In this document: positions 17,417-26,663 of the stretch, one piece after another
How the letters are laid out: every line of letters begins with the position of its first letter
Position numbering within the stretch: position 1 is the first letter of the stretch
Origin: CAZKUN01 sp964555935
GTDB lineage: Bacteria; Armatimonadota; Zipacnadia; Zipacnadales; VGFC01
Reading direction: 5' to 3'
Assembly (NCBI GenBank): GCA_964555935.1
Contig: CAZKUN010000083.1
Location: 1-33,318 of the forward strand
Length of the DNA: 33,318 nt
Position numbers and translations under genes: made by a program
The notes under the pieces: generated by a model
What the model was told of the DNA's origin: nothing
The model's input: only the letters and a program-made list of their open reading frames with translations
Databases searched by the model: none

Positions 17417-20075
17417 ATGCTACCACTACTCGTCATCGCCTCACTCGCCCACGCCACGGGCCTCGTCGATCACGTCGACCTCGCCTCCGATCCACCCGTG
17501 GAATCCACCTGGCAATATGGCGACCGCGCGATGCCCGCCAGCGGCGTCGAGATCGCGCCCGGCGAATCGCTCGCCTTCGCCCTAACTCCCGAGACCGGTC
17601 GTCTGCTGACCCTCGAACTCCGCGAGTTCCGCACCGCCGGCGGCCAGTCGCCTGCCTATGTCGTCTCGGTCGATGACAAGGACGTCGCCTTCCGCTGCCG
17701 CCACTACGACGAGTCGGGCTTCAGCTCCGCCTTCATCGACCTCCCTGACGCCGACCGGCCGTTCACGGTCACCCTCCGAGACGTCGCGCCTCACGCGCTC
17801 TACCTCTCCGAGGCCTACCTCTACGAAGACATCGAGACCCACGCCAGCGAGGCGGGCCTCATGAAGCCGATGCGGCTCGGGCCAACGGTGCGCCAGTTCA
17901 CCTCCGAACGTCTGCGCGAGATCGGCGCGATGGTCCCCGAAACCGACGAGATCGCCCCGCTCGCCGTCCAGGCCACCTTCGCCATCGCCCACTGGCCGCC
18001 CGAGGTCGTCCGGGAGCGCCTGCGGGAGACCATCCGCGCGTCCGCCGAATCAGGAGTGCCGGTCGAGCTTCACCTCAACACGTGGTGGGCGGGCACCCCG
18101 TCCGGCTCCGATGGCAATGGCGGCCGATGGACCGACCCCGAGTATCAACAGGTCACCTTCGATCCCGCGACCGGCCTCTTCGGGCTCTCGATCCCCAACC
18201 AGTGGAGCAGCGTCCCCTGGCTCACGACGCGTCACCCTCGCCTCAACGAGTACAAGGCCGGTTGCTTCCGCACGTTCGGCCAACTCATACGAGCCGAGTG
18301 GGATGCCTTCGACGCCCGCGAGAACGCCTTCCCCATCCACAGCCTCGTCCTGGACAACGAGATCACCTACTGGGGCGCCGGCAATCCGGGGATGTCCTCG
18401 ACCCTCCAGGCCGACTTCAACCCCGCCGTTGTCGCCGCCGCCCTGGCCGAGGGCATCACGCTCGACCCCCGCGACGGCCTGACTGACGTTGAGATGCATT
18501 TCCTCCGCCACAGCCTCCGCCGCTACAACCGCGAGATGGCCGACGGTTTTCTCTCGGGTCTCGGCGACTGTCCGCTCGTGGATCGCGTCTACACCCACAC
18601 GTTCATGCGCGGGTGGTGCTTTGACAACGCAGTTCAAGCCACCGAGGTTGGCGTCCTCGATGACGTCCGCATGGGCGGCGAGTGGGGCGAAATGTCCTCA
18701 CATGGGCTGAGCATGCTGGACGTCCACCGCGAGCTCGGCGTGCCGGTCGATATCAACTGCGAACTCGGCCACGCGTCGACGGCCGCGAACCAGGCCAACC
18801 TCGCCTACGCCGCCGGATGCGACCACATCTCGCTCTTCAATCTCAGCGACGATGGCGTTCGCGCGACGGTCGACTCCATCGCCGACGGCTGGCAGTCATT
18901 CCCGCCCGAGCCCTGGCGCCCGAGCGTGTTCTTCGAGGATTTCGAGGACGGGAACTCCTGGGCGGCGCGCTTCGAGGGTGAGGGTACTGTGGCTCGCGGC
19001 ATTGGTGAGAGAGGCGCGCTGTTCGGGGCCGAGGTCAACAAGTCCAGCTACGCCCGCCTCGGGCTGAGCGCGCAAGACGTCGTGGGGCAGCCGGCTTTCG
19101 ACCGTCTATGCCTCAACACCGACGCCCGCGCGTTTCTCTATCAGCAAGTCTCTGAAGATTCCTACCTCGCCATCCGCGTCGGTCCTGATGCCGACTCACT
19201 CTCTGAGGTCGCTCGCTTCACCAACATGGCTGAGCGCCGCCGCGTTGATCTCACCGACGTCGTTCGGGGAGAAGCGGAGATCGTCATCGAGTTCGAGTTC
19301 CATCCGCTCGGGCTGCCCGGCTGGGTTGCGATCTTCGATTGCTCGCTCGAGGTCCCATGGTCGGAGGAGGCCCTGCTCAACTGCAACCGTAGCTACCGCG
19401 CCGATCGCTTGCGCGCGGAGAGCGCCCTCGTCTCTGCGCGAGCCGAGGCCACCTTTCCGCTCGTCCGCCGCCCGGTCGTCGCATACCCCTACGCGCCGCT
19501 GGCGCGTGATCGCGAGAAGGCCGGCGAGTCGCGCGGCGCGGTTGGCACTCATGTTGCCTTCGATCAATACGACGGAGGATTAATGTTTCTTATCGTAAGA
19601 GTGTCGTGTTTGTTATTTTTGTAGTTTTTCCTGTTTTGTTTTNNNNNNNNNNCCATACGACGGCGGCTTCATGAATCGTCGCGTACCCGTCGCGGCTGAC
19701 TGCGAGATCACCCTCGACCAGAACGGTGTCATTGAGGCCGTCGCTGGCGGCGCAATCCTCGGCGGCGACGACCTCACCCTCACCATCCGCGCAGGCCAGG
19801 TGACTCACATTGCGGCCAGGCGCGGATCGGCCACGGGTCCGGTCGTCGTCTTCGAACCGGCAACGCCCTTCCGCCTGCCTCTGCTCCGCATTCCGGACGC
19901 CCCGGCGATGCGCATCGACAGCCGAATCGCCCCCAAGGGCCGCATCACCGACCGCAATCCCGCCTACTGCCCGCTCGTCGTCGGCGCGCGCGATTTCGAG
20001 CCCGGAGACGTCGTGGCCATCCGCTGGAACCCACGCACAATGCGCATCACGCTGGCGGAATTGCAGATGCCATGA
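17417..20075 (+). CDS. Secreted TIM-barrel protein, candidate clan-A-like glycosidase, split by a false assembly gap
   Basis: The start ATG 17417 has GGGAGA 7 nt upstream and opens on a short signal peptide (MLPLLVIASLAHAT). As printed, the frame stops at 19624 and a second open stretch runs from 19653 to 20075. Dropping 19565-19652 joins them in frame (DPYDGGFMNRR across the join), giving about 856 aa. Residues about 20-130 form a beta-sandwich. About 165-500 looks like a TIM barrel, with VPVELHLNTWWAG, LVLDNEITYWG (Glu315) and MGGEWGEMS (Glu422 or Glu425). Those acids are plausible catalytic residues but unproven. The C-terminus is beta-rich (FFEDFEDGNSWAARF and onward). I do not recognise a named family. 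The apparent hydrophobic C-terminus before the gap is an artefact, not an anchor. Confidence 0.62.
19565..19652. other. Assembly artefact: error-filled duplicate plus 10-N gap
   Basis: Bases 19565-19642 align without gaps to 19653-19730, offset 88. By hand count about 38 of 78 positions match. All 14 T positions of the right-hand copy are kept, while other bases drift mostly towards T, and the decay grows rightwards. The Ns (19643-19652) are therefore a placeholder, and 19565-19642 looks like a low-quality read tail left at a contig end. Confidence 0.85.
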
Positions 20076-20106
20076 TCTCCCGATCCGCCGCCGCCGTCGC
20101 GCCCTC

Positions 20107-20124
20107 GGCAGGAATCCTCCTGCC
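20107..20124. repeat. Intergenic 7-bp hairpin
   Basis: GGCAGGA-ATCC-TCCTGCC is a perfect 7-bp stem in the 82-bp gap between the TIM-barrel gene and the PHP gene. No T-tract follows. It has the same design as the other intergenic hairpins. Confidence 0.6.
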
Positions 20125-20157
20125 CGCCCCTCAAACTCCCGAGTGAGGTGTCTCGCC

Positions 20158-23100
20158 ATGATCCGGTCGCTCATCACCGCCCTGCTGCTCCCGCTAGCCA
20201 TCCCCGCTCTCGCCGACGGTGAGGGCGTCGCGACCATCAGTCCCGGCCCCGAGGTGCTCGCCGGGATGACCGGCACGTGGGAGATCACCTACACGCCCGG
20301 ACCAGAGGGCATCAGACCCGGCGGCGGACTGCGGTTGCCGCTCTCGGGCTTCCCGATCCGGCTGTTCTCCGCGCCTCAGAGCGACAATCCCGCCGGCCCC
20401 AACTACGTCACCGCCCGCTGCAGCAATCCCAACGTCGAACTCACCTGCAGAGCCGTCAGCGAACTCCGCCAAGGCTGGATGCAGGTCGAGGAGGTCCAAG
20501 TGCGCGTCGGCGAGCCCGGCCTGCCGGCCGATGAGGAGATCGTGGTCACCTATGGCGATACCTCCGGCGGCGGCCCGGGCGGCACAATCCGCGGCGCCGA
20601 GGGCGACGGCCTGCCGATACGCATGTCATCCGACACGGACGGCGACGGCGAGTATGCCCGCCTCGCCGAGTACCCGGGCCTCACGCTCATCGGCGCTTCC
20701 GCCGCCAAGCTCGCCGTGTGCGCGCCCAGCGAGGCCGTCGTCGGCGAGCCCGTCCTCGTCAGCGTCTCCGCCCGCGATGGACGCAATGCCGTCGCGACCC
20801 AGTCACTCCCCGAGGTGACCCTCGACGGTCCGACGCTGGCGAAGCCGGTGGAGATCACCTTCACCGAAGGCCAGCGCGCCGTCGCTCATGCCGAGGTCAC
20901 GTTCCGTCGACGAGGCGTTCACCGCCTCACCGCTACCGCATCCGGAGAATCGGCCGGGTTGGTCTCCGTGCTCCCCGTCGAGTTCCTCAGTACCACGACG
21001 CCCGAGGCCGATTACGATCCCGAATTCCGCCCCGAGGTGACCAAGGTCGAGATCAGCGCCGTCGAAGCGCGCCAGGGCAGCACGATGCGCGTCGTCTCCC
21101 ACTGGGTCAACAGCGGCACGGCCGCGCCCAAGCACGAGTACCGCATCATGTGCCATCTACAGCGGCGCCCAGCGGCCGGTCGCGCGCTCGCCAATTGGGA
21201 TCACAATGTCCCCGTCCAGCCCGCCGCCTGGACGCCCGGCGTTGAGATCACCGCCACGCGCATCGGCTCGATCCTCCCCAGCGTCCCGGACGGCAAACAC
21301 GCTCTCGTGCTCGGGCTCTATCACTCGCCCGAGCCCGGCGAGTGGGCCAAACCCGTCGCCTACGATATCTGCTGGGTCGAGGTCGGCCCGGACAGGCCGC
21401 TCATCTCCGATGTCGCGCCGGGCCGCTCTAACCCCATCGATGTGCTGGCCAAGCCCCGCGAGCGCAGGCTCCTCTGGGGCGACCTCCACTGCCACACGGA
21501 AAACTCCGGCGATGGCTCCGGCATGGTCGAGGCGCTCTACAACTACGCCCGCGACACCGCCCGGCTCGATTTCACCGCCTGCAGCGATCACGTCAGCCAC
21601 AAGTACCCGAAGGATCAGTGGCTTCAGATCCAGCAACTCGCCGAGGGATTCAATGACCCCGGCAAGTTCGTCAGCATCCTCGGCTACGAGTGGTCCAACG
21701 GCTGGCATGGCGACAAGAACGTCTACTTCACCGGCGACTACGAGGCCATTCGCGTTCCCGAGAGCGGCGAGGCCGAAGACCTCTGGCCCATGCTGAAGGG
21801 CGTCGATTGCATCGTCATTCCTCACCACCCGGCCTACCCGGTCGGGCTGCGCGGGATGGACTGGGGCCGCATCGACGAGAGCCTCGTGCCCGCGGTCGAG
21901 ATGTGCTCCGCGCACGGTCTCGCCGAGTACCTCGGCAACCCCCGGGCCTACGGCAAGAACAAGCCCATGGGGCCCTCGCTGCCGGGCGGTTTCGCCCAAG
22001 ACGCCCTCGCCCGAGGCCTGCGAATCGGCTTCATCTGCTCGAGCGACGATCATTCCGCCCACGCCGGCAAGTCCGGGTTCCTCGCCGCCGTCTACGCCGA
22101 TGAGTTCGATCGCTTCGGCATCATCAACGCCATCCGCGACCGCCGCTGCTACGGCTCAACCGGCGCCCGCATCCTCATCGACACGCGCGTCGACGGCCGC
22201 CCCATGGGCGAGGTCGTCCGCTGCGACGAGCCACCCGAGATCTCCGTCCGCATCCACGGTACGAATGAACTCCAGCTCGTGGAGCTGATCCACGATGGCG
22301 ACGTCTGCTACGCGACGCAGCCCACGGGCGAGTCGTGCGAGTTCGACTACATGGCCACCGATCTCGTCGGCGAGGAGAGCTACTATTACGCCCGCGTGAC
22401 CCAGACCGACGGCGAGATGGCCTGGTCATCTCCCACCTTCGTCCGCAACACGGGCCCGCTGCCCAAACTCACCGTCGGCGACGTCGTCGTTGGTGGCACC
22501 CCCGAAGCCGAGAAGACCACGCCCGTCTCCGTGACCATCGCCAATGAGGGCCGCCTGGCCTCCGCCCCCGCCACCGTCCGCCTCACGCTCGACGGCCCGG
22601 TTTCCACGCCCGTCGGCCGCGAGCGCATGCCCGCCAAGTCCGGCATCGGCGGGCTGATGATGACGCCCGGTCTGCAGGCGTGGCGCTGGCCGGTCGATGA
22701 CACTTCGATCAACCTGTTCGTGCGCTGGGGCGGCAGTGACGGCGCGCGCGACTGCGCGGGCGAGATCCGCCTGCTCGAGGCGGCCGAGTACTACATGACG
22801 CCGTTCCACGTGGAGGCCGGCGACGAAGTCATCGACGAGGGCAACGGCCTGATCCGCTGGAGCACGAACGCCGAGGCCGGCGCCGGCGATGGGCTGAACA
22901 TCTGGGTCCGCATCGACCCGAGGAAGAACACGCGCGCCCGCATCGACGCAACCCGCGCGGGCGAGCGCCGCCCCGCCGAGGCCTACACCCACCTCGGCAA
23001 GCTTACATCCCTCCCCTTCGACCTCCCGCTGGTCGACTACCGTCCCTCCCGTTGGATCGGCGAAGCCCCACTCCCCGCCCTCAAGCCCGACGAGGAGAAA

Positions 23101-23226
23101 CAGTTGACCGTGGACTGGACGCCGACGGGTGCGGTTACGGGGGAGATGCTGTGTGACGTGTTGAGCGAGGAGGGGAAGCGGGCGGCAACGAGTCAGCAGC
23201 GCGAGCGTATGCTGGTCAGCGAGTAA
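20158..23226 (+). CDS. Secreted PHP/DUF3604-like metal-dependent hydrolase
   Basis: The start ATG 20158 (1022 aa) has GTGAGG 9 nt upstream and a signal peptide, MIRSLITALLLPLAIPALAD. In-frame codons extend upstream to 19810 but overlap the previous gene. Residues about 20-420 are beta-rich. The metal-binding core is PHP-like: GDLHCHTENSGDG (His444, His446), ACSDHVSHK (Asp477, His478), VIPHHPAYP (His556, His557) and CSSDDHS (Asp630, Asp631, His632). The order and the LDFTACSDH style resemble DUF3604 and related PHP phosphoesterases. Beta-sandwich domains follow to the C-terminus (SVTIANEGRLASAPATV looks CARDB-like). It probably is an exported di- or trinuclear metal enzyme cleaving phosphoester or similar bonds. 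The substrate is unknown, and the sugar-enzyme neighbours suggest a glycan decoration. Confidence 0.8.
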   Translation: MIRSLITALLLPLAIPALADGEGVATISPGPEVLAGMTGTWEITYTPGPEGIRPGGGLRLPLSGFPIRLFSAPQSDNPAGPNYVTARCSNPNVELTCRAVSELRQGWMQVEEVQVRVGEPGLPADEEIVVTYGDTSGGGPGGTIRGAEGDGLPIRMSSDTDGDGEYARLAEYPGLTLIGASAAKLAVCAPSEAVVGEPVLVSVSARDGRNAVATQSLPEVTLDGPTLAKPVEITFTEGQRAVAHAEVTFRRRGVHRLTATASGESAGLVSVLPVEFLSTTTPEADYDPEFRPEVTKVEISAVEARQGSTMRVVSHWVNSGTAAPKHEYRIMCHLQRRPAAGRALANWDHNVPVQPAAWTPGVEITATRIGSILPSVPDGKHALVLGLYHSPEPGEWAKPVAYDICWVEVGPDRPLISDVAPGRSNPIDVLAKPRERRLLWGDLHCHTENSGDGSGMVEALYNYARDTARLDFTACSDHVSHKYPKDQWLQIQQLAEGFNDPGKFVSILGYEWSNGWHGDKNVYFTGDYEAIRVPESGEAEDLWPMLKGVDCIVIPHHPAYPVGLRGMDWGRIDESLVPAVEMCSAHGLAEYLGNPRAYGKNKPMGPSLPGGFAQDALARGLRIGFICSSDDHSAHAGKSGFLAAVYADEFDRFGIINAIRDRRCYGSTGARILIDTRVDGRPMGEVVRCDEPPEISVRIHGTNELQLVELIHDGDVCYATQPTGESCEFDYMATDLVGEESYYYARVTQTDGEMAWSSPTFVRNTGPLPKLTVGDVVVGGTPEAEKTTPVSVTIANEGRLASAPATVRLTLDGPVSTPVGRERMPAKSGIGGLMMTPGLQAWRWPVDDTSINLFVRWGGSDGARDCAGEIRLLEAAEYYMTPFHVEAGDEVIDEGNGLIRWSTNAEAGAGDGLNIWVRIDPRKNTRARIDATRAGERRPAEAYTHLGKLTSLPFDLPLVDYRPSRWIGEAPLPALKPDEEKQLTVDWTPTGAVTGEMLCDVLSEEGKRAATSQQRERMLVSE

Positions 23227-23251
23227 CGCCGCCGCACCAGGGACACCAAGC

Positions 23252-26200
23252 ATGGACCAGCCTCCTCAAGGAAACGCCTTCTCGTTCGCAGACCAACTGG
23301 ATGTGAGAATCCACCGTCGTCTGAAGCTTGTGGGCGAGGGCCCTGCGCAGTTCTTCAGGGACGCCTGTTACTTCATGTCTCTTGACGCCCCGCCGCCAAC
23401 GGTCACCCACATCGTGGGGCATTTGCTGCGAGACACAGAATCAGCCATTCGTGCCGTACTGCTCCCAATCGACTGGACGCCCCCTGAGGAGGGGAAGCAC
23501 AGGAAAGAGATCCTGGCCTCATTAGATGCACTGGATATTGACTCGGACCACCCCGTCGCAGTCGAGTGGCTCGATCTGCCGAGGAAGGAGAGCAGGTATC
23601 GCCTTCACGCCCGAGCGCACCGACGGCATCTTGGCGTTGCGCGTCCGTTGGACGATGACTTCCGTGTGTTCTGGCACCTGATTCGCGAGTTGCTTGACCA
23701 CCTGCTGGACCGATATGAGGCCCGATACGCGGCGTACGAGAAGCGCTTGCTGGACCTCGTGGCAGTGGAGCACCCCGACAAGGGGCACATCGCCATCCTC
23801 AGACAGAGCGCGCCAAACAGCGACCGCGCGCTTGGACAGTTCTACGCAGCCCTCACGAACCCGAAGTGGTTGCCCCTGCTGCGCAAGCACGGGATCTTCG
23901 ATGGGCCCTACGAGGGCGAGGTCGACCCCGAGAGTGGTGACCGCCGTTGCCCCGCTTGGCCTCCATCAGCTTGCCTCCCCAACATGGCAGGACACAGCGA
24001 TGAGACGGCCAACCGGGTGGTCGAGATCGCGCTGGGCCTCAAGAAGACTGGCAACATGTGGGTGCAGAATGATGCGGTGAAGGCCGTCATCGAGATCGAG
24101 AACGCCAGCATTGCCGCGAGACTCGTGCCGTGCATCTGCGAGTGGCTGGAGAAACCGCACTTCTACATCACCCATCCCGCAGAGGAATTGGCCGTCCGGC
24201 TTGCGGCCGCACGGCAGGAGGACGCTGCGCTGGAGTTGGCGCGCGCACTGCTGCACGTGGAGATCCCAGAGGAATTGAGGGGCGAAGGGCTCAGACTCGG
24301 CCGCCAGCCGGCGTCGCGCCTCGAGGGAACGGACTACATCCGTGTGGCGGAGCGGTTGACGGCTGATCTGTCCCCACACGCACCTCTGCGCACGCTGGTT
24401 CTCTTGTGTGACCTGCTGGAGGTCGCGGCTGAGGTGGCCTACGGTCGGCCCCCGTCTGGCGACCGCCGCGACAACTCACACTACTGGCGCCGAGCGATCG
24501 AGAACCACGAACAGAACGGGCTGGCCCGGCTCGCCGACGGCCTCGTGTATGGTGCACGCAGCGTTCTGGAGCTCCTTGCCACCGAGGACTCGACCCGCGT
24601 CCCGGAACTCATCGAGTCACTTGAGGCGCGGCCTTGGCGAATCTTCGACCGCCTCGCACTGCACGCCCTGCGTCTATTCCCGACACACGCGGGGCACTTG
24701 ATCGCCGAGCGCCTGATGGACCCCGACCTCTTCGACGACACCGACGCCTGGCACGAGTATGCGCTCCTACTGAGGGATGGCTTCATGCTGCTGTCGGACG
24801 ACCAAAGGGCCGCCCTGGTAGAGCGGGCGCGACACACGTACTCAGCGGACGCCGTCCTGGAGGAGGGGGACGACCCAGAGACAGGCCGACCATACACGAC
24901 GCGGAAGGCGGAGCACATAGCCGACTATCGGGCCTTGAGGCGCCTGGCCCCCGCAAGACAACACGTACCTGCGTCCCTGCAAGCCCGTTTCGTTGAGGTG
25001 GAGGCCGAGTCCGGCCCCGTCGAACACCCGGAGTTCAGATCATACATCACCTCGTCATCTGGTTGGCCTACTCCGGTCACGGCTGACGAACTGCGTGAGA
25101 TGACCGATGCGCAGATCATAGAGGCCCTGCGCACTCCGCTCGCGAGGGTATCCCATAGGTCGCCAGCCCCCCAAGGGCTTGCGCGCCAGTTGCAGACATG
25201 CGTTGAGGAGGACCCCGCCCGGTTCGCGGAATTGGCCGCCGATTTCGTGGAGATGGACCCCACTTATGTCCGCGGCCTCGTCCTCGGGCTGAGCGATGCC
25301 GTTACGAACGAGAACCACTTCCCATGGGAGCCGGTGCTGAGCCTGTGTCGCTGGACTCTCGACCAACCCCGGAAGCTCAGCAACCGGACGTGGCCGGACG
25401 GCGACCAAGACCACGGTTGGGTACAGACCTGGCGTTGGATCGGCGACCTCCTCTGCAAGGCCCTGCAGAAGCACGACGACGGCATCCCGTACTCGTGCCG
25501 CGACGCCGTGATCGAGGTGATTGGAGTATTGGTCCGGGACCCCGACCCCAGCCCGGACGAACAGGGCGAGGACGACGGTGCCCTGTCGCATGCGATGGAT
25601 GCCCTCAACTCGGTCCGGGGAAGCGCTCTCCACGCACTCATCCACTACGCGCTATGGCTCAACGGGCACATGGTGCGAGAACTCGAGCTGCCCGAGGATG
25701 CGACGGTTGGCTTCGCCCGGATGCCCGAGGTAGTGACAATTCTCGACGAGCGACTCGACAAGGACGAGTCCCTGGCGATACGGTCGGTGTACGGCCAGTG
25801 GTTACCGTGGCTGCGCCTGCTTGACGCGGAGTGGACAACGGCGAACTTGCCGCGGATCCTCCCGCCAGGAGAAGACGAGCATCCGCTCTGGGAAGTCGCA
25901 TGGCACACCTATATCGGGTGGTGTCGTGCCTACGATGAGATGCTTGAGTTCCTCGAAGGCGAGTACCGGCGGGCGCTCACGAGGCTCGATGCAGACGCGC
26001 CGGAGAGTCCCGGTCGCGAACACCCCGACGTCCGTTTGGCCGAGCATCTGCATATGTTCTACCTGCGTGGCAAGCTCGAGATCGGGGAGTCGTCCGGGCT
26101 ACTGAGTGAGTTCTACGCTGCCGCCGCACCTTGGCTTAGGGCCAGGGCCCTGGAGCGAATGGGATGGTGGATGCAGGATGACGATCCGCCCAGCCAAGTT

Positions 26201-26641
26201 GCTGTCGGCCGCGCCATCGATCTCTGGGAGTGGCGAGCCGCACAGGCGACCGAGAACCGCGAACTGGAGGAGTTGGCCGCATTCAACGCCTGGCTGCCGG
26301 CATCCGTGTTCGACGCTGAGTGGGCTCTGAAACACATGCGCAGCACGCTGCGATTGGGCGCGCCAATCGACCACGCATGGATCATCACCCGGGACCTGGC
26401 GGGACATGCGGCTGAGCAACCAGTCTTGGCGTTCGAGTGCCTGGAGCTGGTGCTTGAGCGGATGGAGGACGCGCCTCACCTGCATCTCTCAGACAGCGAC
26501 GTCCAGCAGGTGATCTCATCAGCACTCGACTGCAGTGACCAAGGGACAAGGCGCCGGGCCAAGGAATTGGCTAACCGCTTGGTGGCGCGAGGCTGGGCGA
26601 ACTTCACCGAACTCGCTCAGCACGACAGCGATCCGCAGTAG
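23252..26641 (+). CDS. Large helical cytosolic protein of unknown function
   Basis: This is a 1129-aa protein from ATG 23252, with AGGGA 8 nt upstream. I do not recognise a named domain. There is no signal peptide, membrane segment, Walker A motif or nuclease motif that I can see. The sequence is charged and apparently almost all alpha-helical, rich in W, H, R, D and E, in the style of irregular HEAT/TPR-like solenoids. The N-terminus (GPAQFFRDACYFMSLDAPPP, then THIVGHLLRDTESAIRAVLL) looks like a distinct conserved module. Later segments such as SVRGSALHALIHYALWL and VRLAEHLHMFYLRGKLEIG recall the C-terminal solenoids of large defence- or STAND-type proteins, but that is an impression from memory. 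Codon use is less dominated by C-ending codons than in its neighbours, hinting at separate origin. It sits 25 bp after the PHP gene and 22 bp before the DegT gene. Confidence 0.7.
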   Translation: MDQPPQGNAFSFADQLDVRIHRRLKLVGEGPAQFFRDACYFMSLDAPPPTVTHIVGHLLRDTESAIRAVLLPIDWTPPEEGKHRKEILASLDALDIDSDHPVAVEWLDLPRKESRYRLHARAHRRHLGVARPLDDDFRVFWHLIRELLDHLLDRYEARYAAYEKRLLDLVAVEHPDKGHIAILRQSAPNSDRALGQFYAALTNPKWLPLLRKHGIFDGPYEGEVDPESGDRRCPAWPPSACLPNMAGHSDETANRVVEIALGLKKTGNMWVQNDAVKAVIEIENASIAARLVPCICEWLEKPHFYITHPAEELAVRLAAARQEDAALELARALLHVEIPEELRGEGLRLGRQPASRLEGTDYIRVAERLTADLSPHAPLRTLVLLCDLLEVAAEVAYGRPPSGDRRDNSHYWRRAIENHEQNGLARLADGLVYGARSVLELLATEDSTRVPELIESLEARPWRIFDRLALHALRLFPTHAGHLIAERLMDPDLFDDTDAWHEYALLLRDGFMLLSDDQRAALVERARHTYSADAVLEEGDDPETGRPYTTRKAEHIADYRALRRLAPARQHVPASLQARFVEVEAESGPVEHPEFRSYITSSSGWPTPVTADELREMTDAQIIEALRTPLARVSHRSPAPQGLARQLQTCVEEDPARFAELAADFVEMDPTYVRGLVLGLSDAVTNENHFPWEPVLSLCRWTLDQPRKLSNRTWPDGDQDHGWVQTWRWIGDLLCKALQKHDDGIPYSCRDAVIEVIGVLVRDPDPSPDEQGEDDGALSHAMDALNSVRGSALHALIHYALWLNGHMVRELELPEDATVGFARMPEVVTILDERLDKDESLAIRSVYGQWLPWLRLLDAEWTTANLPRILPPGEDEHPLWEVAWHTYIGWCRAYDEMLEFLEGEYRRALTRLDADAPESPGREHPDVRLAEHLHMFYLRGKLEIGESSGLLSEFYAAAAPWLRARALERMGWWMQDDDPPSQVAVGRAIDLWEWRAAQATENRELEELAAFNAWLPASVFDAEWALKHMRSTLRLGAPIDHAWIITRDLAGHAAEQPVLAFECLELVLERMEDAPHLHLSDSDVQQVISSALDCSDQGTRRRAKELANRLVARGWANFTELAQHDSDPQ

Positions 26642-26663
26642 ACCTCACGGAGGCCTTCAGACC

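Noticed and set aside
19581..19624. Hydrophobic C-terminal segment as a membrane anchor of the TIM-barrel protein
   Set aside because: It is translated from the error-filled duplicate before the Ns; the clean copy continues as soluble sequence.
19565..19730. Mutated repeat as a diversity-generating retroelement template/variable pair
   Set aside because: DGRs mutate at template adenines; here A, C and G all change and only T is kept, the copies are adjacent, and no reverse transcriptase is present.
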